NCBI GenBank assembly: GCA_965153455.1
Contig: OZ234494.1
Span: 16,678,001 to 16,742,000, forward strand
Direction of reading: 5' to 3'
DNA: 64,000 bases
From: Sphagnum compactum
Taxonomy: Eukaryota; Bryophyta; Sphagnopsida; Sphagnales
The notes below the pieces were generated by a model that made no database searches, was not told the origin of the DNA, and saw only the letters and a program-made list of their open reading frames with translations. Positions within the stretch are counted from its first letter, which is position 1, and each line of letters starts with the position of its first letter. The position numbers and the translations under genes were made by a program. Positions 21,471 to 36,200 of the stretch are shown piece after piece.

Positions 21471-23399
21471 ACGCTCATTGGAGCTTACAAGGCACGTTTA
21501 AATTTTACTCATCAGAATCCTTGAAGAAAACCACAAGGGTGTTAGAGCTGCGTATTAACTTGTGAATCAATCCAAGAAATTTCATAATGTATTTGTCACA
21601 CAATTTCATGGTGTATTTGCAACACACTATCTCTCAACATCCTTCGTAGCAAAGAGGAAGACATTATAACTCCTAGAGGTTCTTCGACCTATAAGTAGCC
21701 ATAATATGCTTTTCACTTTTGAACACTAGGTGTAATAATAACTCTTATGCCTCATGATCTACCTATGTTTAGGTTTTTCTTTCTTAATAACCTTCAACTC
21801 AAGCTTTAGAATGGATTAAAAAAACCCATTAGATGAGGACATTTCTGAAATGTGTGGCCAGACTCAATTATCTCCTTGTCAAAGGTCTTTTATTTTGGGA
21901 ATGCCTTGCCCTCAGGGCTTTCTTTATAGATAATCTATCCGTGATTATAAGTGTTTTTTATTTTTGAATTTTTCGAAAAAAATTCATTTGGAAAATGTGA
22001 TTTCAACACATCATACAAAGGATTTTTATGAAAATAATGGCTCTAATTTTCCGTGTTTCAATTCTTTTGAAATTTGCAAAAAATTTACCACAAGTAGTCA
22101 AAATATAGAACAATTATTTTTAAAAAATTTGATACATATGCTAGCTTTAGGAAGCAAATTAGCAATAAGCATAGGGTAAAAGCCTTAGAGTGGGGGCATT
22201 CTTAACACTACCTCGTGGTAGGGATATTCTGAAAATAAGGGGCCTAGGGAGAATAAATTAGCCCCACATTTTGACAATGTCTCCTACCCATGGGCTTTAC
22301 CCATTTTAAAACATGAAGCAAAGTTTATCAATAACCTCAACATAGATCAAGAGAGACATAGAAGGGGGAGTGTTCTCCTCAAGAATGGAAGGGATGTTAT
22401 GCTTACAAGTAGCTGGAAGATTTGTGCCACTCTTGAGGAGGTAGATTAATTGCCCAGTTGTTAGCCTAACTTGGTGTAAAGTCCCTCCTTTCTTGTAGAG
22501 GAGGGCTATTCGTGGATACGAGATGCTCTCGGAATAAGACACTAGGAAATTTCTTTGAATGCTTTTGGTATGACTTGGTCCCTTTGTCCTTTTCATTTCT
22601 TCTTTTATTATTATTATTGTCATGTCCCTATGGAATAATGTTTGGTAGCTTTACATCATACTTATGCTTAGCAGATGTGTGAAAGAAAGAATTGCAAATA
22701 TTGTGAGAGGCATCGTGACAAGAGCATGTAAATGCCAAGAATTGCAAGTCCTATTGACTCAACAAGAATTTTCTTATTTTGGTAAATCGATAGATCTTTA
22801 GTGTTAGTTTCTAACCAACACATACAACTTGGTTACATAATTCTTAAAATAACAAAGTGCACAAGTAATGTGCAAGAACCCTGTCTATAAATAATTAGCA
22901 AACATTGAACCTTTTTATTAAGGAAAAAAAAAATTCAAACCACCAAATCTAAACAATCCCATTGAAGGTGAAAAAAAAAATTCTTCAAACCTACACACAA
23001 CAACTCTATTCCATTGAACATTGAAAATAATAATAACCTCTTTCTACCATTTCCTTTGGTTTCTTAAAATTCTCGTAAACTTACCAAACCTAATTACACA
23101 TTTAATTGTTAGTTCACTCAAGATAACTAAGGAAATTATTTCAAAACATCAAAATTGAATCATTTCATTGGTCGTAACATTTTTCTTCACGCTTACACAC
23201 AAACCTTTTCAACACCACCCTCTATATTTTAACAAACTAATATTATAACCCTTGTCCGTATAATATTACAGACAAGGTGTAAAATTTTATGAAAGGCGGT
23301 GATAGCTAACTCTTACGAATGTTACCTATTTTTAAAGGGTCAAATAGTTTGTTGGAAAATGTCTACCAATTGTGCTAGGTCAACCGAATTTGTTCTGTT
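21471..23399. other. AT-rich intergenic DNA
   Basis: No gene or delimited repeat supported over about 1.9 kb. Confidence 0.45.
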
Positions 23400-23680
23400 T
23401 AATTAGCGTGTGTCCGGCATTCCGGCTCCTCCAGTCTGTTGTCGTCGGGGAAGATTTCATGTAATATTCCTTTGGGCAAGGCGTGTTTTGCATGTGTGAA
23501 ACTCTCACCGTCAATTCCAATCAATCTTCGCTGTACAATTGATAGAGCTCGTTGGCCGTTACATGGGCCAAGGCGCTCATATCAAGCATTTTGCTCGGTG
23601 AACCAAGGGTGGAGCCACGGGTCTGGGGCCTAATACCATGACAACATGACCTCCTCCGGCCCCTCCCCCCGCCCCAACAC
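23400..23680 (-). other. Isolated GC/CpG-rich patch with a short minus-strand open stretch
   Basis: Base composition changes sharply from the AT-rich surroundings, with many CpGs (TCCGGCATTCCGG, GTCGTCGGGG). The minus strand reads RRLIGIDGESFTHAKHALP and GILHEIFPDDNRLEEPECR without a stop for about 50 codons. I recognise no family. It may be a fragment of an inserted gene or retroelement. Confidence 0.3.
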
Positions 23681-24640
23681 ACACAAACACAGCCTTCACG
23701 TGTTTTTTTTTTGTTTTAAATTTCTCTCACATGGGAGATGCTTTTTTTTGGGGGTTTTGTCTTTCGTCTTTCTTGCATACATATTTTAAACGTGTTAAAA
23801 AATTTCATGTGTTCACATGTGAATTTTTAATTTTCATTTATTAACAATGTACTTATTCAATTGAAAAAATATATAATACTAATTTTAATTTCCATTTATA
23901 ATAATTATATTATTTTATAATTATTTTTAAATAAACTTAAAAATTAAAATTAAAATGCATATTTTCAATTTTTAGGTCCGCCCAGGAAATGTTTTATATT
24001 TGGAGATATTCCAACTCACAAAAAACCTTGTGGCCATGAGGCCAACATCTGAACTACCAAGCCACAAGACCACATGTTGACAACATAAAGTTGTTACAAG
24101 TGACAACCTAGGAAGTGCCTTCTCTACATGTCTAGATGTGGTTAATTTTAATTATTTTTATTTCGAAAAATGGCAAAAAAATCACCAAATTTTCTTTTTT
24201 TTGTTTTCCTGCAAAAATATTCACCAAGTTGCGAAAATTTCACCCCAAAAATAATAATAATAATAAATAATCTTCTTATTGAATTTGTTTGGAAATCCAA
24301 ACTTTAATGATTTGCCCTTTTCTTCTCAAAATCAAGCAAATTAAAACATGATTTAAAATATTTTACCAAGACCTTTTCATATATTTATATGTATTTATAT
24401 ATGTACAAATGTTAAACCATTTTGAAGAAATATTTTTTTTAAAGTCAACTTTCTCACGATCAAATTTAATATTTCTTCGCAAAATGTTTTTCCTTGAATT
24501 GACATACAATGTTCTAAAGGTGCTTCAATTCTATATGAAATTTCACACTTATGGAATGAACAAAAGCTTTCACATTTATTGTACAATGGAAAGCACCAAT
24601 GTTTTGTTGGAATGAAAGTATTGGCAGAAATTTTCTCATG
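23681..24640. other. AT-rich intergenic DNA
   Basis: Nothing supported. A minus-strand stretch at 23990-24090 loosely resembles a tRNA-derived SINE head but is too degenerate to call. Confidence 0.4.
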
Positions 24641-26740
24641 TATCTAGAGGGCACGTTACCAAGTGGAACTTTTCCTTTGCCAATGGCAGGGGATTTTGTG
24701 TGACTAGGGCTATGCCCTGGCAGCAAGGCAGGGCATGACACCTTGCGAACCAAAGAGCGGAGCCCCAGTTCCAAGGTGTAATGCCCTACTGCCACGGCAT
24801 TAATCAATGTGACAAAGGAGGAGGAAGGGTGGCACAAGAAGGGTGTTTTCAAAGGAAGGCCCTCTCCTGAGATTATTACATAAAGCAAAATGCCTACTCT
24901 GAGAAGCATTTTGATTTCTTTTCAGTTTTCCCATGATACCCAGATAGGTCCCTGATAAAACCAATTGCACCTTGACAGAATTATGCATCACCATACCAGG
25001 CTCAACATGTTGTTAGGTGGAGCAAGCCCTTCCATGGTACATACAAGCAAAAGAAAATGTATGATGCACCGGCGAAAACACACATTCCTAGGTAAAACAT
25101 ACCTTTCCATAGTACTTAAGGGTTTTTGGTTGTCGTACTCAAACACTCTTTTAAGCTTTTCCCAAGAGACACATGCTCATTACACTTTTGGTGTGGTTCA
25201 ATTCACAAGTAACGTGATTTGATGATGCAGTGCACACTTGTTGAGATGTGAATCAAGCATGAAAGAAAATAGTTGATCGTCTTGGTAAAAACTATGATCC
25301 TGACAGAATGGCAACTTGCTCTCCTAGGTTCACCCTGTTCGTAGGTGAAGTGGGTGCCTGTCCCATAGTACATGAAGAGAAAACATAAGATGCATTTTTT
25401 ATTACTCTTGTACATTAATGGGTTTGGCACCCAATGTCTGTGAATTACATTTATTTATTAAAATACATTTTTGTATATTAATATCATATTTTTCAAGATG
25501 TTTTATTTTTTCATGTGAAAAATATTTAATATTTTCAACATAAATGAAAATGTCAATCATTTTTCATGCATCTTGGATTGGTAATGTTCGTGTGTTACAT
25601 TTTTTGATTGTTGTTCGCATTTGTTTTTATGTTCTTTGATTGTTGTTTGTTATGCTTCAATTCATTTCTATAGATTTCAGAAAGGCAATGAATTGCATTA
25701 GGAAGGATGAGTGAAAGATTTGTGTAAGTTGGTGAATGGGTGAGATCTTCAAACATTGATTTTTGGTGAAGTGTGTTTCCAAGACAATCTTGTGTCATAA
25801 TTTGATTCAGATTTGCATAGTGATGATATCCACCAAACATTTTCACTCACAATATCTCATTCTCCACCAAAGTTAAATGTTGTATTATTCACCAAATGAA
25901 GTGTGTACAATTATGATGATGAAAAAAAATGAAAAACATTCTAATGACCCAAGACTTGTAACCAGCATTGAACAATTCTTTGAACTTTTAAATTCAAGTT
26001 ATTTAAATATTTTAAAATCAAAGAGCAGTTGATTTTGATTCTTTGCAAAAATCAAAATCAAAATTTAAAAACTCAATTTCAATTATTTCAAAAACCTTAA
26101 AAAATCGATGGTTTTCATTTCATGAAAGAACCAATGGCACTTCAGCTAATTAATTATTGACTTTTGAAAAAAAAAATTAATTATAGTTGTATACAAAAAC
26201 TAGTTCTTTGAATTGTTGAGAACTGACGGGTAAGTGAGAATATATTTGGGGTGATAACTAATGAGGCCTTTGATCTTGATTCTAAGAACTGTCTAACAAC
26301 GCTTTATAACCCTGAGGTTTCACATTATGGAGCTTGAAATTTCAAAGTTTTGAAACTTTGGGCAACAAATTTCTCAAAAAGTTGATAATTTGAAAAAATA
26401 ATTTTATTACTGGCAATCCATTAAGGTACTAGTGTATCTCTTGATTCTTTGAACAACTTAGTTGAAGATTTGTCACATTTTCTTTTATTGAAATAACATT
26501 TGTGGAACCTAGTTTTCTGAGGGGTGGGATTGGTGGTGGTAAGTGCATTAACCCCTCCAATCAATGGAAGAAACTCACAAATGATTCCGCAACTACTAAA
26601 TATTGTACCCAAAAACTCCTTACAAATTCACATCAAATCTTCCAAGACAGAAATGTGATATGAAATCATAAACCCCTGACTGTTGGGTTTGGGTAAGGTT
26701 GCCAAGAAAGCCCATAATTGCAAGCAAGGTGAAGCACCCA
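24641..26740. other. Repeat-derived intergenic DNA
   Basis: A block at 24972-25070 (TTGACAGAATTATGCATCAC ... TCCATGGTACATACAAG) recurs diverged at 25300-25395 (CTGACAGAATGGCAAC ... CCCATAGTACATGAAGAG), an old duplication about 325 bases apart. A local inverted word GCCCTGGCAGCAAGGCAGGGC lies near 24715. A 131-codon minus-strand frame at 24514-24909 has no recognisable domain. Confidence 0.35.
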
Positions 26741-27240
26741 ACATAATGGGAAATAGTGAGGCCCTTCCATGACATTAAGGTCTCTTATGCCAGATTCAAC
26801 AAGCTTTGTAAATAAAAAATCATGTTCAAGAGACACATTTTGTTCTCCATTACATGTGTATGATGATGATGATGATGATGATGATTAGAACATTCCATCA
26901 TATAATGTTGTCAAGAATGACATAATCTTGATCACATTATACGACATAACATACTATGGAATGGTTGGTCAAAGGCCTTACCCATTATGCTATTATGTTG
27001 GGTGAGGTGTCATGCAAGCCCTACCAGGCTCAACATAATGGGCAAGGTGAGGCCATTCCGTGACATTAAAGGTCTTGGGTGGCAGATTCAATGATTTTTC
27101 CCCAAAAGAAGAATCATGTTCAAAACACACATTTTTGGTGAATATTACATATGTATGATCATCGTCCGAAAGATTATGTCCTATAATGTGCTCATGCAAA
27201 TGACATAATCTGGACCACGTTATATGACATAACCTGTATA
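26741..27240 (+). repeat. Direct duplication of a ~210-bp segment, 292 bp apart
   Basis: Segment A (26741-26952) and segment B (27033-27240) share ACATAATGGG, GTGAGGCC, CCGTGACATTAA/CCATGACATTAA, GCAGATTCAA, AAAATCATGTTCAA, ACATGTGTATGATGATGATG (shorter in B), and end GACATAATCT...GACATAAC. Segment A has an expanded (GAT)n tract at 26861-26886. No coding content. Confidence 0.7.
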
Positions 27241-27674
27241 GAGACAAGGGATATAGCATTAGTTTACTAATATTTGGAGGGTGTTGAGTAGGCTTGTGTG
27301 TAGGTATGTGTGTGGAAAAACTGTTATGGCCAATGAAATTGCTGGATTTAGCAGTGTGAATTTTATTTATTTTAGTTAATTTCTTGAGTGAACTAGTAGT
27401 TAGATGTGTAATAGGGGTTGGTAAGTTTGCCAGAATTTCAAAGAACCAATGAAAATGCTAGAAAGGGATCAATTTTTTCCAATGTTTAGCAGAATAGGGT
27501 CATGTGTAGGCTTGAAGATTTTTATTTTTTTCAGGCCAATGGGATTGCTGGATTTGGTGCTCTGAATTTGTTTTGTTTATAACTATTATTATCTTAAGTG
27601 AATGAAGTAATAGTCAATGTGTAACTGCTATTTACACACAGGGTTCTAGCACACAGTTCTTGTTGAAACTTTGT
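27241..27674. other. Intergenic DNA
   Basis: Two loosely similar blocks (CCAATGAAATTGCTGGATTT near 27330 and CCAATGGGATTGCTGGATTT near 27537) suggest another old duplication of about 200 bases. No gene. Confidence 0.4.
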
Positions 27675-29434
<1,760 letters not shown>

Positions 29435-29635
29435 TCAATGAATGTTTCCTGATTTTACAGCAATGTTGAGAGTTTGTCTTGCACTACTATTGTAGGCTAT
29501 GGGCCAGAAGAAGGATTTTATAGAGGATCATGGTCATGGTGTTTTTGTGCTGTGAATGGCCACAAAGTTTGGAATTTGGAAGGTCTTTCTTGTGGTTACA
29601 AGGTTTTTCAAATGTTGTGTTCACTGTGAATACCC

Positions 29636-29641
29636 AATAAA
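29636..29641 (+). terminator. Poly(A) signal of polyubiquitin
   Basis: AATAAA about 200 bases after the stop codon, in a T/G-rich 3'UTR context. Confidence 0.6.
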
Positions 29642-32393
29642 ATACTTTTGCATTGACTGGTGTCTCATTGTGTGTGCCTCACTTTCAATTGAATAGGATC
29701 ATGTTTTGTGTATGGGCATTGGCTACGATGTGTCGTTCCTCTTCAATTGAAGGTTGCTTAACATGTAATATTTGTTGAAGCAACAGAACAAGGAAACAAA
29801 TTTTCTCTCTTATGAAATTTGCATTGTGAACAGGATGAGTCTCATACATTGATTGCATTAGACTCTCCATATTTCCTGTACTATTTTCTGAGTTGTGATA
29901 TTTGTAACTTGATTATTTCAATCTACTGTGTCACTGCTACCATGCACTGTTGGAGACGCAAAAGTTGCAGGTTGTTTTTCTCTTGTTCCTGCCTCCATTA
30001 TGTATGTTGTTTTAAGCAAAATTGAAGTAAATTTATGGATGGACATCATAGGGGTGAACTTTGTGTGTACAATATGATGGTGTGGAGCCATAGGTGTTGC
30101 AATCTTGTCAGCCAAAGAGTTGGATGAGTAATGGGTCATTGAAATGTTGGTCCTAGGGTAGATCATGCAATTCAGGTGTTACCTTCCTGTTGGTGATGAT
30201 TAAGACATGTGGTGCTAAGTGGAAATGCAGTGTTCAAGTGTGTTTATGTTGATTGCAGCTGTGACTCCACAGATATAGCTTTGTAAGTTGCTCTCCTCCT
30301 TTGTGGTTTGTTACTTTCGCTAGCCTGCGACTAGTTGTGGAAACTGCTATAATCTGCACAATGATGAACCTGGTGATGTTTCTTCCAAGGCTGTTTTTTG
30401 TGCTGTGTTGGAAAAGTACTCTTTTTTCTTCAACTAAGTTACAGCCTTTATTTCCCCAATCTTCTGTCTTCACTTTTATCCTTAGCCCTTGTGTTGGTTG
30501 GTTGGTTGTGTAGAGAATTGCTGGCATATAAGAAGGCTCTATATCCTTTAGAGTCTTGTTCTTTTAGGTTGTGATGCTGAGTACTCTTTGTACTAATTCA
30601 TGAATCTTGTTTCCTGTTGGACAGGTGTGACTTGGCAACAATGTTCAAACTGCAGACAATGACATTCCTTCCTGTTTAGTGAGACCTAATCATCATATTT
30701 CATGGGGTCCTGGACACAATGGTGAGCTTGAAAGCAAGTGCACAATCTGAAGGGAAATATTACTGGAGACCTCACGATCCCAGGTCATGACAACAACCAG
30801 TGGTGAATTGAGGCAATAGCTTGCTTTTTCTGGACACAGAGATTACAAGAGCCCAGTATGGTCTGTTCTCAAGAAAATGGCACCTCTCATTTGTTGCAAC
30901 ATGCACACAAGCAAGTGATTTTTATTTGCAACTGCTGGCATTTTCAGTGACAAATCTCTGAGATCTTTTAGGCATGTCCTCTCTTGCACCACCGTGATAC
31001 TCTATTATGCAGTTGAAATGTATGTCTATCTCTCAGATGACTACCAAGCATGGCACTATTTCTGAATTTCACTCACATGCCAATTGGGACATAGCAACCG
31101 GCTGATGATCTTTGCAGCAGTTGGGTTAGATGCATGGCTACTTATGAGGGTGAGGTTCAGACCTTTGGACTTCAGAGGAGGTAATTCTAAGCTCTCTCTT
31201 AGAATCACATCATTTTTGAACAGCAAAGCATTGCTGAGATATTACCATCTTCAGGTCTTCTCCTCTTCTTGCCACCAAGATCTGTTTTGTCATATGCAGT
31301 CTTGTCTTCAAGGAGTAGGAAGTTAGAACAACAGACCAATCTTTGCAGACATACGAACCATACCAAATTGTGCAAATCAACTGAAGAATGTACTTGTATC
31401 TGCAGTCCTGTCAATCACATTCTGCTCCTGACACATCACATACCAGGCAACTAACATTTGGAAAATCAAATTAGGATTTCCAATTTATTTTGTCCCGTTT
31501 TGAAATGAACCAGATTGTTGTTGGTGGAGCACAACTTTTGGCTCTGACAACAGTTGAAGATGCCATAAACTCTTGTGAGGACTCAGGTCTGCACAAATTT
31601 TCTTGACCCTGACTGTTTCAGGAGGTTTTGTTGCTTGAGCAGTAATCCACGAGAACTGCAAAAGCTTGCACTCCATAGAGATACACTAAACCATTCCTCA
31701 TTACAAGAAAATGGCACTTCTGCTCTTGTAAGTCCTTTAAGTATTAAACTTATCTTTAAAGTCATCCCCAGTTTGACCCCCTCTTTGCTGTTTCATGCCT
31801 AGTCTTTTAATATACCGGAAGTCAGCCACACTGGGGACGAAATCCCACTCCTGGAATTTCAAGCCCAAGTTTGAGCAAACTGGGGGTCCTGGTGCCAAAG
31901 TTTCTGTGACTTTACAGAACACCATATTGCTTGCACAAAACATCAACATTTATGTGACTAATTTGAATGCATCAAAAGTGGTTTTGATCCTGTAAAACTT
32001 ACTTGTGCAATTGAGAAAGTGTAAGATCACATTAAAGCTTACATTATTCTGAAGTCTCTCCCCTAAAAAATTGGACTACAAGTTCATTGGAACACGGAAT
32101 GCACATTCTGCAAAATGTGTGATTGAATAAAAACTGCATTGTTTTGGCTGGTGTGACCCAGCCACCATGAATGCACCACTCCTGTTTTCCTGTTTTGAGG
32201 CCATATAGTTGGATGAACCCTGACTTTAGAACGTCCAGTATACTTTTGAACCCTCAGCTATGGTGAGGATAGCTGGGAATAAGAATGCAATGAAAAAAAA
32301 TGTCCTGTCCATGCACCATCCATCCATGGTAATGTGTTCCTGGATGCTGGTTCACTCTGGTTCATTGTTCTGTAATCTCCCTCGCCCCCAAAA
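29642..32393. other. Less AT-rich 3' flank of polyubiquitin
   Basis: About 2.7 kb of mixed, TG/CA-rich sequence similar in feel to the blocks next to the other two genes. Only short, unconvincing frames on both strands. Could include alternative 3'UTR or a non-coding transcript; nothing in the sequence decides this. Confidence 0.35.
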
Positions 32394-33215
32394 AGAACTC
32401 ACAATTCAACAAACTCAAAATGCACAGAAAACTGTAACCCCAGTGAAAATTCCTCATAACACAAGATCAAAGGAAAACTACATTGTTCCTGGTGAACATT
32501 CCTCAAGATGTAGTTCATTCATTCTCCCCCAAAAAACAGAGCATTTGTCCTTGTGGAGACACAGCACAATGTAGTTTCATGTGTGTTATTGCGAATGAAC
32601 TCAAAATAACACAAATGAACGTTCCTCAAGATATGTGGATTCAAATGAAAAACTACATTGTTCCTAGTGAGCATTGTACAAAATGCGAGATCAGGTGAAA
32701 CCTAAGTTGTTCTATAATGTCCAGGGTCCTTAGGGTTCCTCTCTCCATGTAAAAAACCTGGTCCAGTTCTTTTAATGCAACCTAATTTCCCTCCGCTATT
32801 GGGAGGACATTTTCAAAAGCCGTTCTGTTTTTCAAAATGCCCTCCTTTGTCTTAATTTCCAGTTAAACCAATCGGGTATCTTGGGAAGAAGGAAATAAAC
32901 CTTAATCATGTTCTTACACCAGGTAATGCCCTCAGCAGCAGGGCCCACTTCACATGGACCCTTGTTTCGGTAAAGCTCTCTGCCTTGGGCTTTACTCTAT
33001 GCTTAAGTGATATTGAATATTTGGCCATATTTTCCAAGAGATTGGTAGAATCTGCACTAAAAAGCAGGAAAAAAAATATTAAAATTAAAATTAAAATAGT
33101 CAAAAAGAATACTGAAAGTGTCTCCTCCAAAAATTGAACTCACAATTAATTCACAGTCATACCTAGTAGTGAACGTTCCTCAAAGCGTGGGACCAAATGA
33201 AAACTATGTACATTG
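32394..33215 (+). repeat. Degenerate ~100-bp interspersed repeat, three copies
   Basis: Copies near 32394-32510, 32597-32700 and 33132-33215 share the order GAACTCACAATT or GAACTCAAAATA, GTGAACATTCCTCAAGA or GAACGTTCCTCAA, then AAATGAAAAACTACATTGTT. Intervening sequence is unrelated. Not coding. Confidence 0.5.
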
Positions 33216-36200
33216 GTCCATAGTCTCTCAGGCAGAGACAACAAAGTGGGCTCACATGTTCCCCTCTCCCTTCCCCCCAAAAAAGTCATTTTCTGACTGA
33301 TTAAACAGCACTGGGTATTGAAGATTTCCAGTCGTAGCAGGAGCAGCAGGGAGTGGGCTTCATGAACCCCTAGCTCATTTGGTCTCATTCTTGTCTTCTA
33401 GTATGTGTTGGATGTTTTCGCTGCTTATGGGATTTTCAGATCGGATTGGCTTGCTCTTACACACACCCACTCACCTTCACAAAAATATTTCAGCAGCTAC
33501 AAAAAAAATTTGTTCAAGGTTGCGTGTCAAGATCAGAAATATTGAGGATCTCTTCTGATCCTTACACGCACAAAAGTTTTGTGCAGCAAAGTGGAGGAAA
33601 ATGGCTGGGGCACAACTTTCAAACATTAGTTCATGCTTGATGATGTTCATTGCCCACTGTAACCGACATGAAAGTATGTTATTATGACAGAGCCATTGGG
33701 TAGACCGGTGATTGACAATAGTTAGATTCTTAGAAGAAAAAGTACACCCCACAACTGAAAAAACTTTCCCCTTTAAATCTCATTATTATGAAGTTTCCTT
33801 TTGAAAAGGGAAGAAGCAGCTGTGAGGAGGAGAGAAAAGATGCCAAAGTTTGTGGCAAAATATGAAAATGGTTATGTGATTCAAGAAAATTATTCCCACA
33901 TGGAAAAGAGAATTTTTTTAATGTAAATGTAATTATAGAACATTAAAAATATCTTTAAAATGATACCAATTGCAATAAGAAGTTCCACAAAACAATTTAG
34001 CAATCCAAAATAGCTCAATCTAATATACTGCAATCGATTGGGCTTGTTCATCGCCATTCGTCCAACATATATGTTTTTATCATGCCATACTTGCATGCTT
34101 CCAACAGTCGTCAACCAAACCTTCCAAGTTGAGTAATGCTGTATACTCTTCTTCTTGGACTTGTTTGATGCTATGTGAAGTGGTTTAAGGGTGACTTCTT
34201 CTGTGGTGGTGACTCCCAATGCTCCGACATCTTGGTAAGGAGTTTAGAAGATTCGCTGCACAAAGGCCCTGCCATAGCTCTTTACCATTGTTGCAGACTG
34301 AAAGAGAAAAGAAGATGATCAACATGCATATTGAAAATTGAAATCTTGACTAGTAGTAGTAGTGCTTGTGTCTGATTGTTTGACGATCAAATCTGCCGCT
34401 ACCCATGTTGCATTGTCAACCATATTGTTTTGTTAGAAAATTGTAAAGTGCTTGACAAATGTAACATGCCTTTCTTGAAACTAACAAAGTCCTTGAAATA
34501 AGGTCACCCTTGAGATGAAGGTGCACTTACTTTGGAATGGTGCAATCCTAAGGGCATTACCCTACACAAATTGCAATTGGGTTCCAACAACAAATAAAAA
34601 TGAATTAGTAAGTACCCATGATCTTAGGAAGGGGTATTAGTTCAAACCTGACAACCAGTTTTAGGATATAATTTGCATGCAACCAATGAGACAACTGAAC
34701 ATGCACTCAGGAGGGCTCATCTATTTTCCTTTAGGGCGGAGGTGATGAGGGTGTGAGCATAATTTTTTTAAAATTTGTGTTGTCGCCATGTTCTTAATGT
34801 GTTCTCACATATTCCTAATGATGTCCCCTCAAGCTCCCAAAGTGTTCCCAAGGGTGTTCCCAATATCACCACATTTTTCTCCCATATGGTTACTCAAAAG
34901 TTCTTTGCTTCTCACCTATATAGCTACATCGAAGAGGAAGCTTGACATCTTCACCTAGAAACTTTTATTTTGAGAGCTCCCAAAGCTTCAGTTTTTTTTT
35001 TTTTGGTGATGGGCAATCAAAATAGCTCATTGCAAAACAAGCAAACAAACCAAAAAAATAGAAAACAACTTGGGAAGCAATTAGGCAACCCCATCTAGTT
35101 AATAGAAGCAACAATAGGTACACCCAGTTAATAATAACAAATAATACACACAATAAATAAATACTAATGCTTTGCAATTAATACCTGACCTCCTTTCTTT
35201 ATCCATTCCTTTCCCAAACAACAAAAGGAGAAATAAACCATACATCCACTCATCCAAAAAATCATCCATCCATCCATTGATTTCATGTATTCGGATAAAG
35301 ACCATTTCATATTCCGCTAATGTTCATTGGAAGTGGCATTACAATGGAAAATCATCACGCAAACTCACTTGAATGAGTGTGTGTGTTTGAGACAAGTACT
35401 ACTTACATATCAGAAAATGTCCATGGGGGGTGAGTTTAGGATATAAGGTTTAGGGTATTATCATGGATTCCAATTATTTGTGGCAATAAGACAAAGATTA
35501 TATTAATAATCATTATATTATGTTAATTGGGAATTGCATAGAATGAATAAATCATCATTCACAAGTTAAAACCATGATGGTATAATGGAAAGATGTATGT
35601 TGAATTAATGGCCCACTTTAGCTTTTCAGTACCCTTCATGAAATTAGGATCTATATGTTCAACGAAGTGCCATTCTTCACAAAACAACAATGATAAGGAA
35701 TGTTGCCTTGTGGCATGGATTTCCATCATATAGGGATGATGGATGGCCTAACTCCATGAAGAAATTACAAAATTGCATTCCTTTATGACTTTTTAGTAGA
35801 ACATTAGCAAAAACCCCACAAAAAGTCTCATAATTTTGAACCCTAATGTTTTACTTATGTTCACTTTTTATTTTCACTTTGTGAAATAATTGGTCCAGAC
35901 TCCAACCATGATAGATAATCAACCCATTTTTGGAAGAAGTTAACATATCAAGTTTTACACAATCCTTGGTTGTTAGGGTAGATCAATTGGACAATTAGGT
36001 TGATTAGATGATTAGACAATTGGGTCAAGTTCAGCACATGTTTTTGCACAAAAAAATTTCAATTGTTTTTTCACAATCTCCATGATTTTTTGAAAGAAAA
36101 AAATTCACCAAAATTTGAAAAAGGTTCTAAAAAATATTTTAAAGTCATCAAATACATGGTTCAAGCAGGTAGCTAAAAATATATAAGGACGTCTAAATTT

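Noticed and set aside
23500-23530. rRNA fragment suggested by CCGTCAATTCC
   Set aside because: Similarity to the conserved small-subunit rRNA primer site stops after about 11 bases.
24514-24909. 131-codon minus-strand frame
   Set aside because: No recognisable domain, low-complexity end, and located in repeat-derived DNA.
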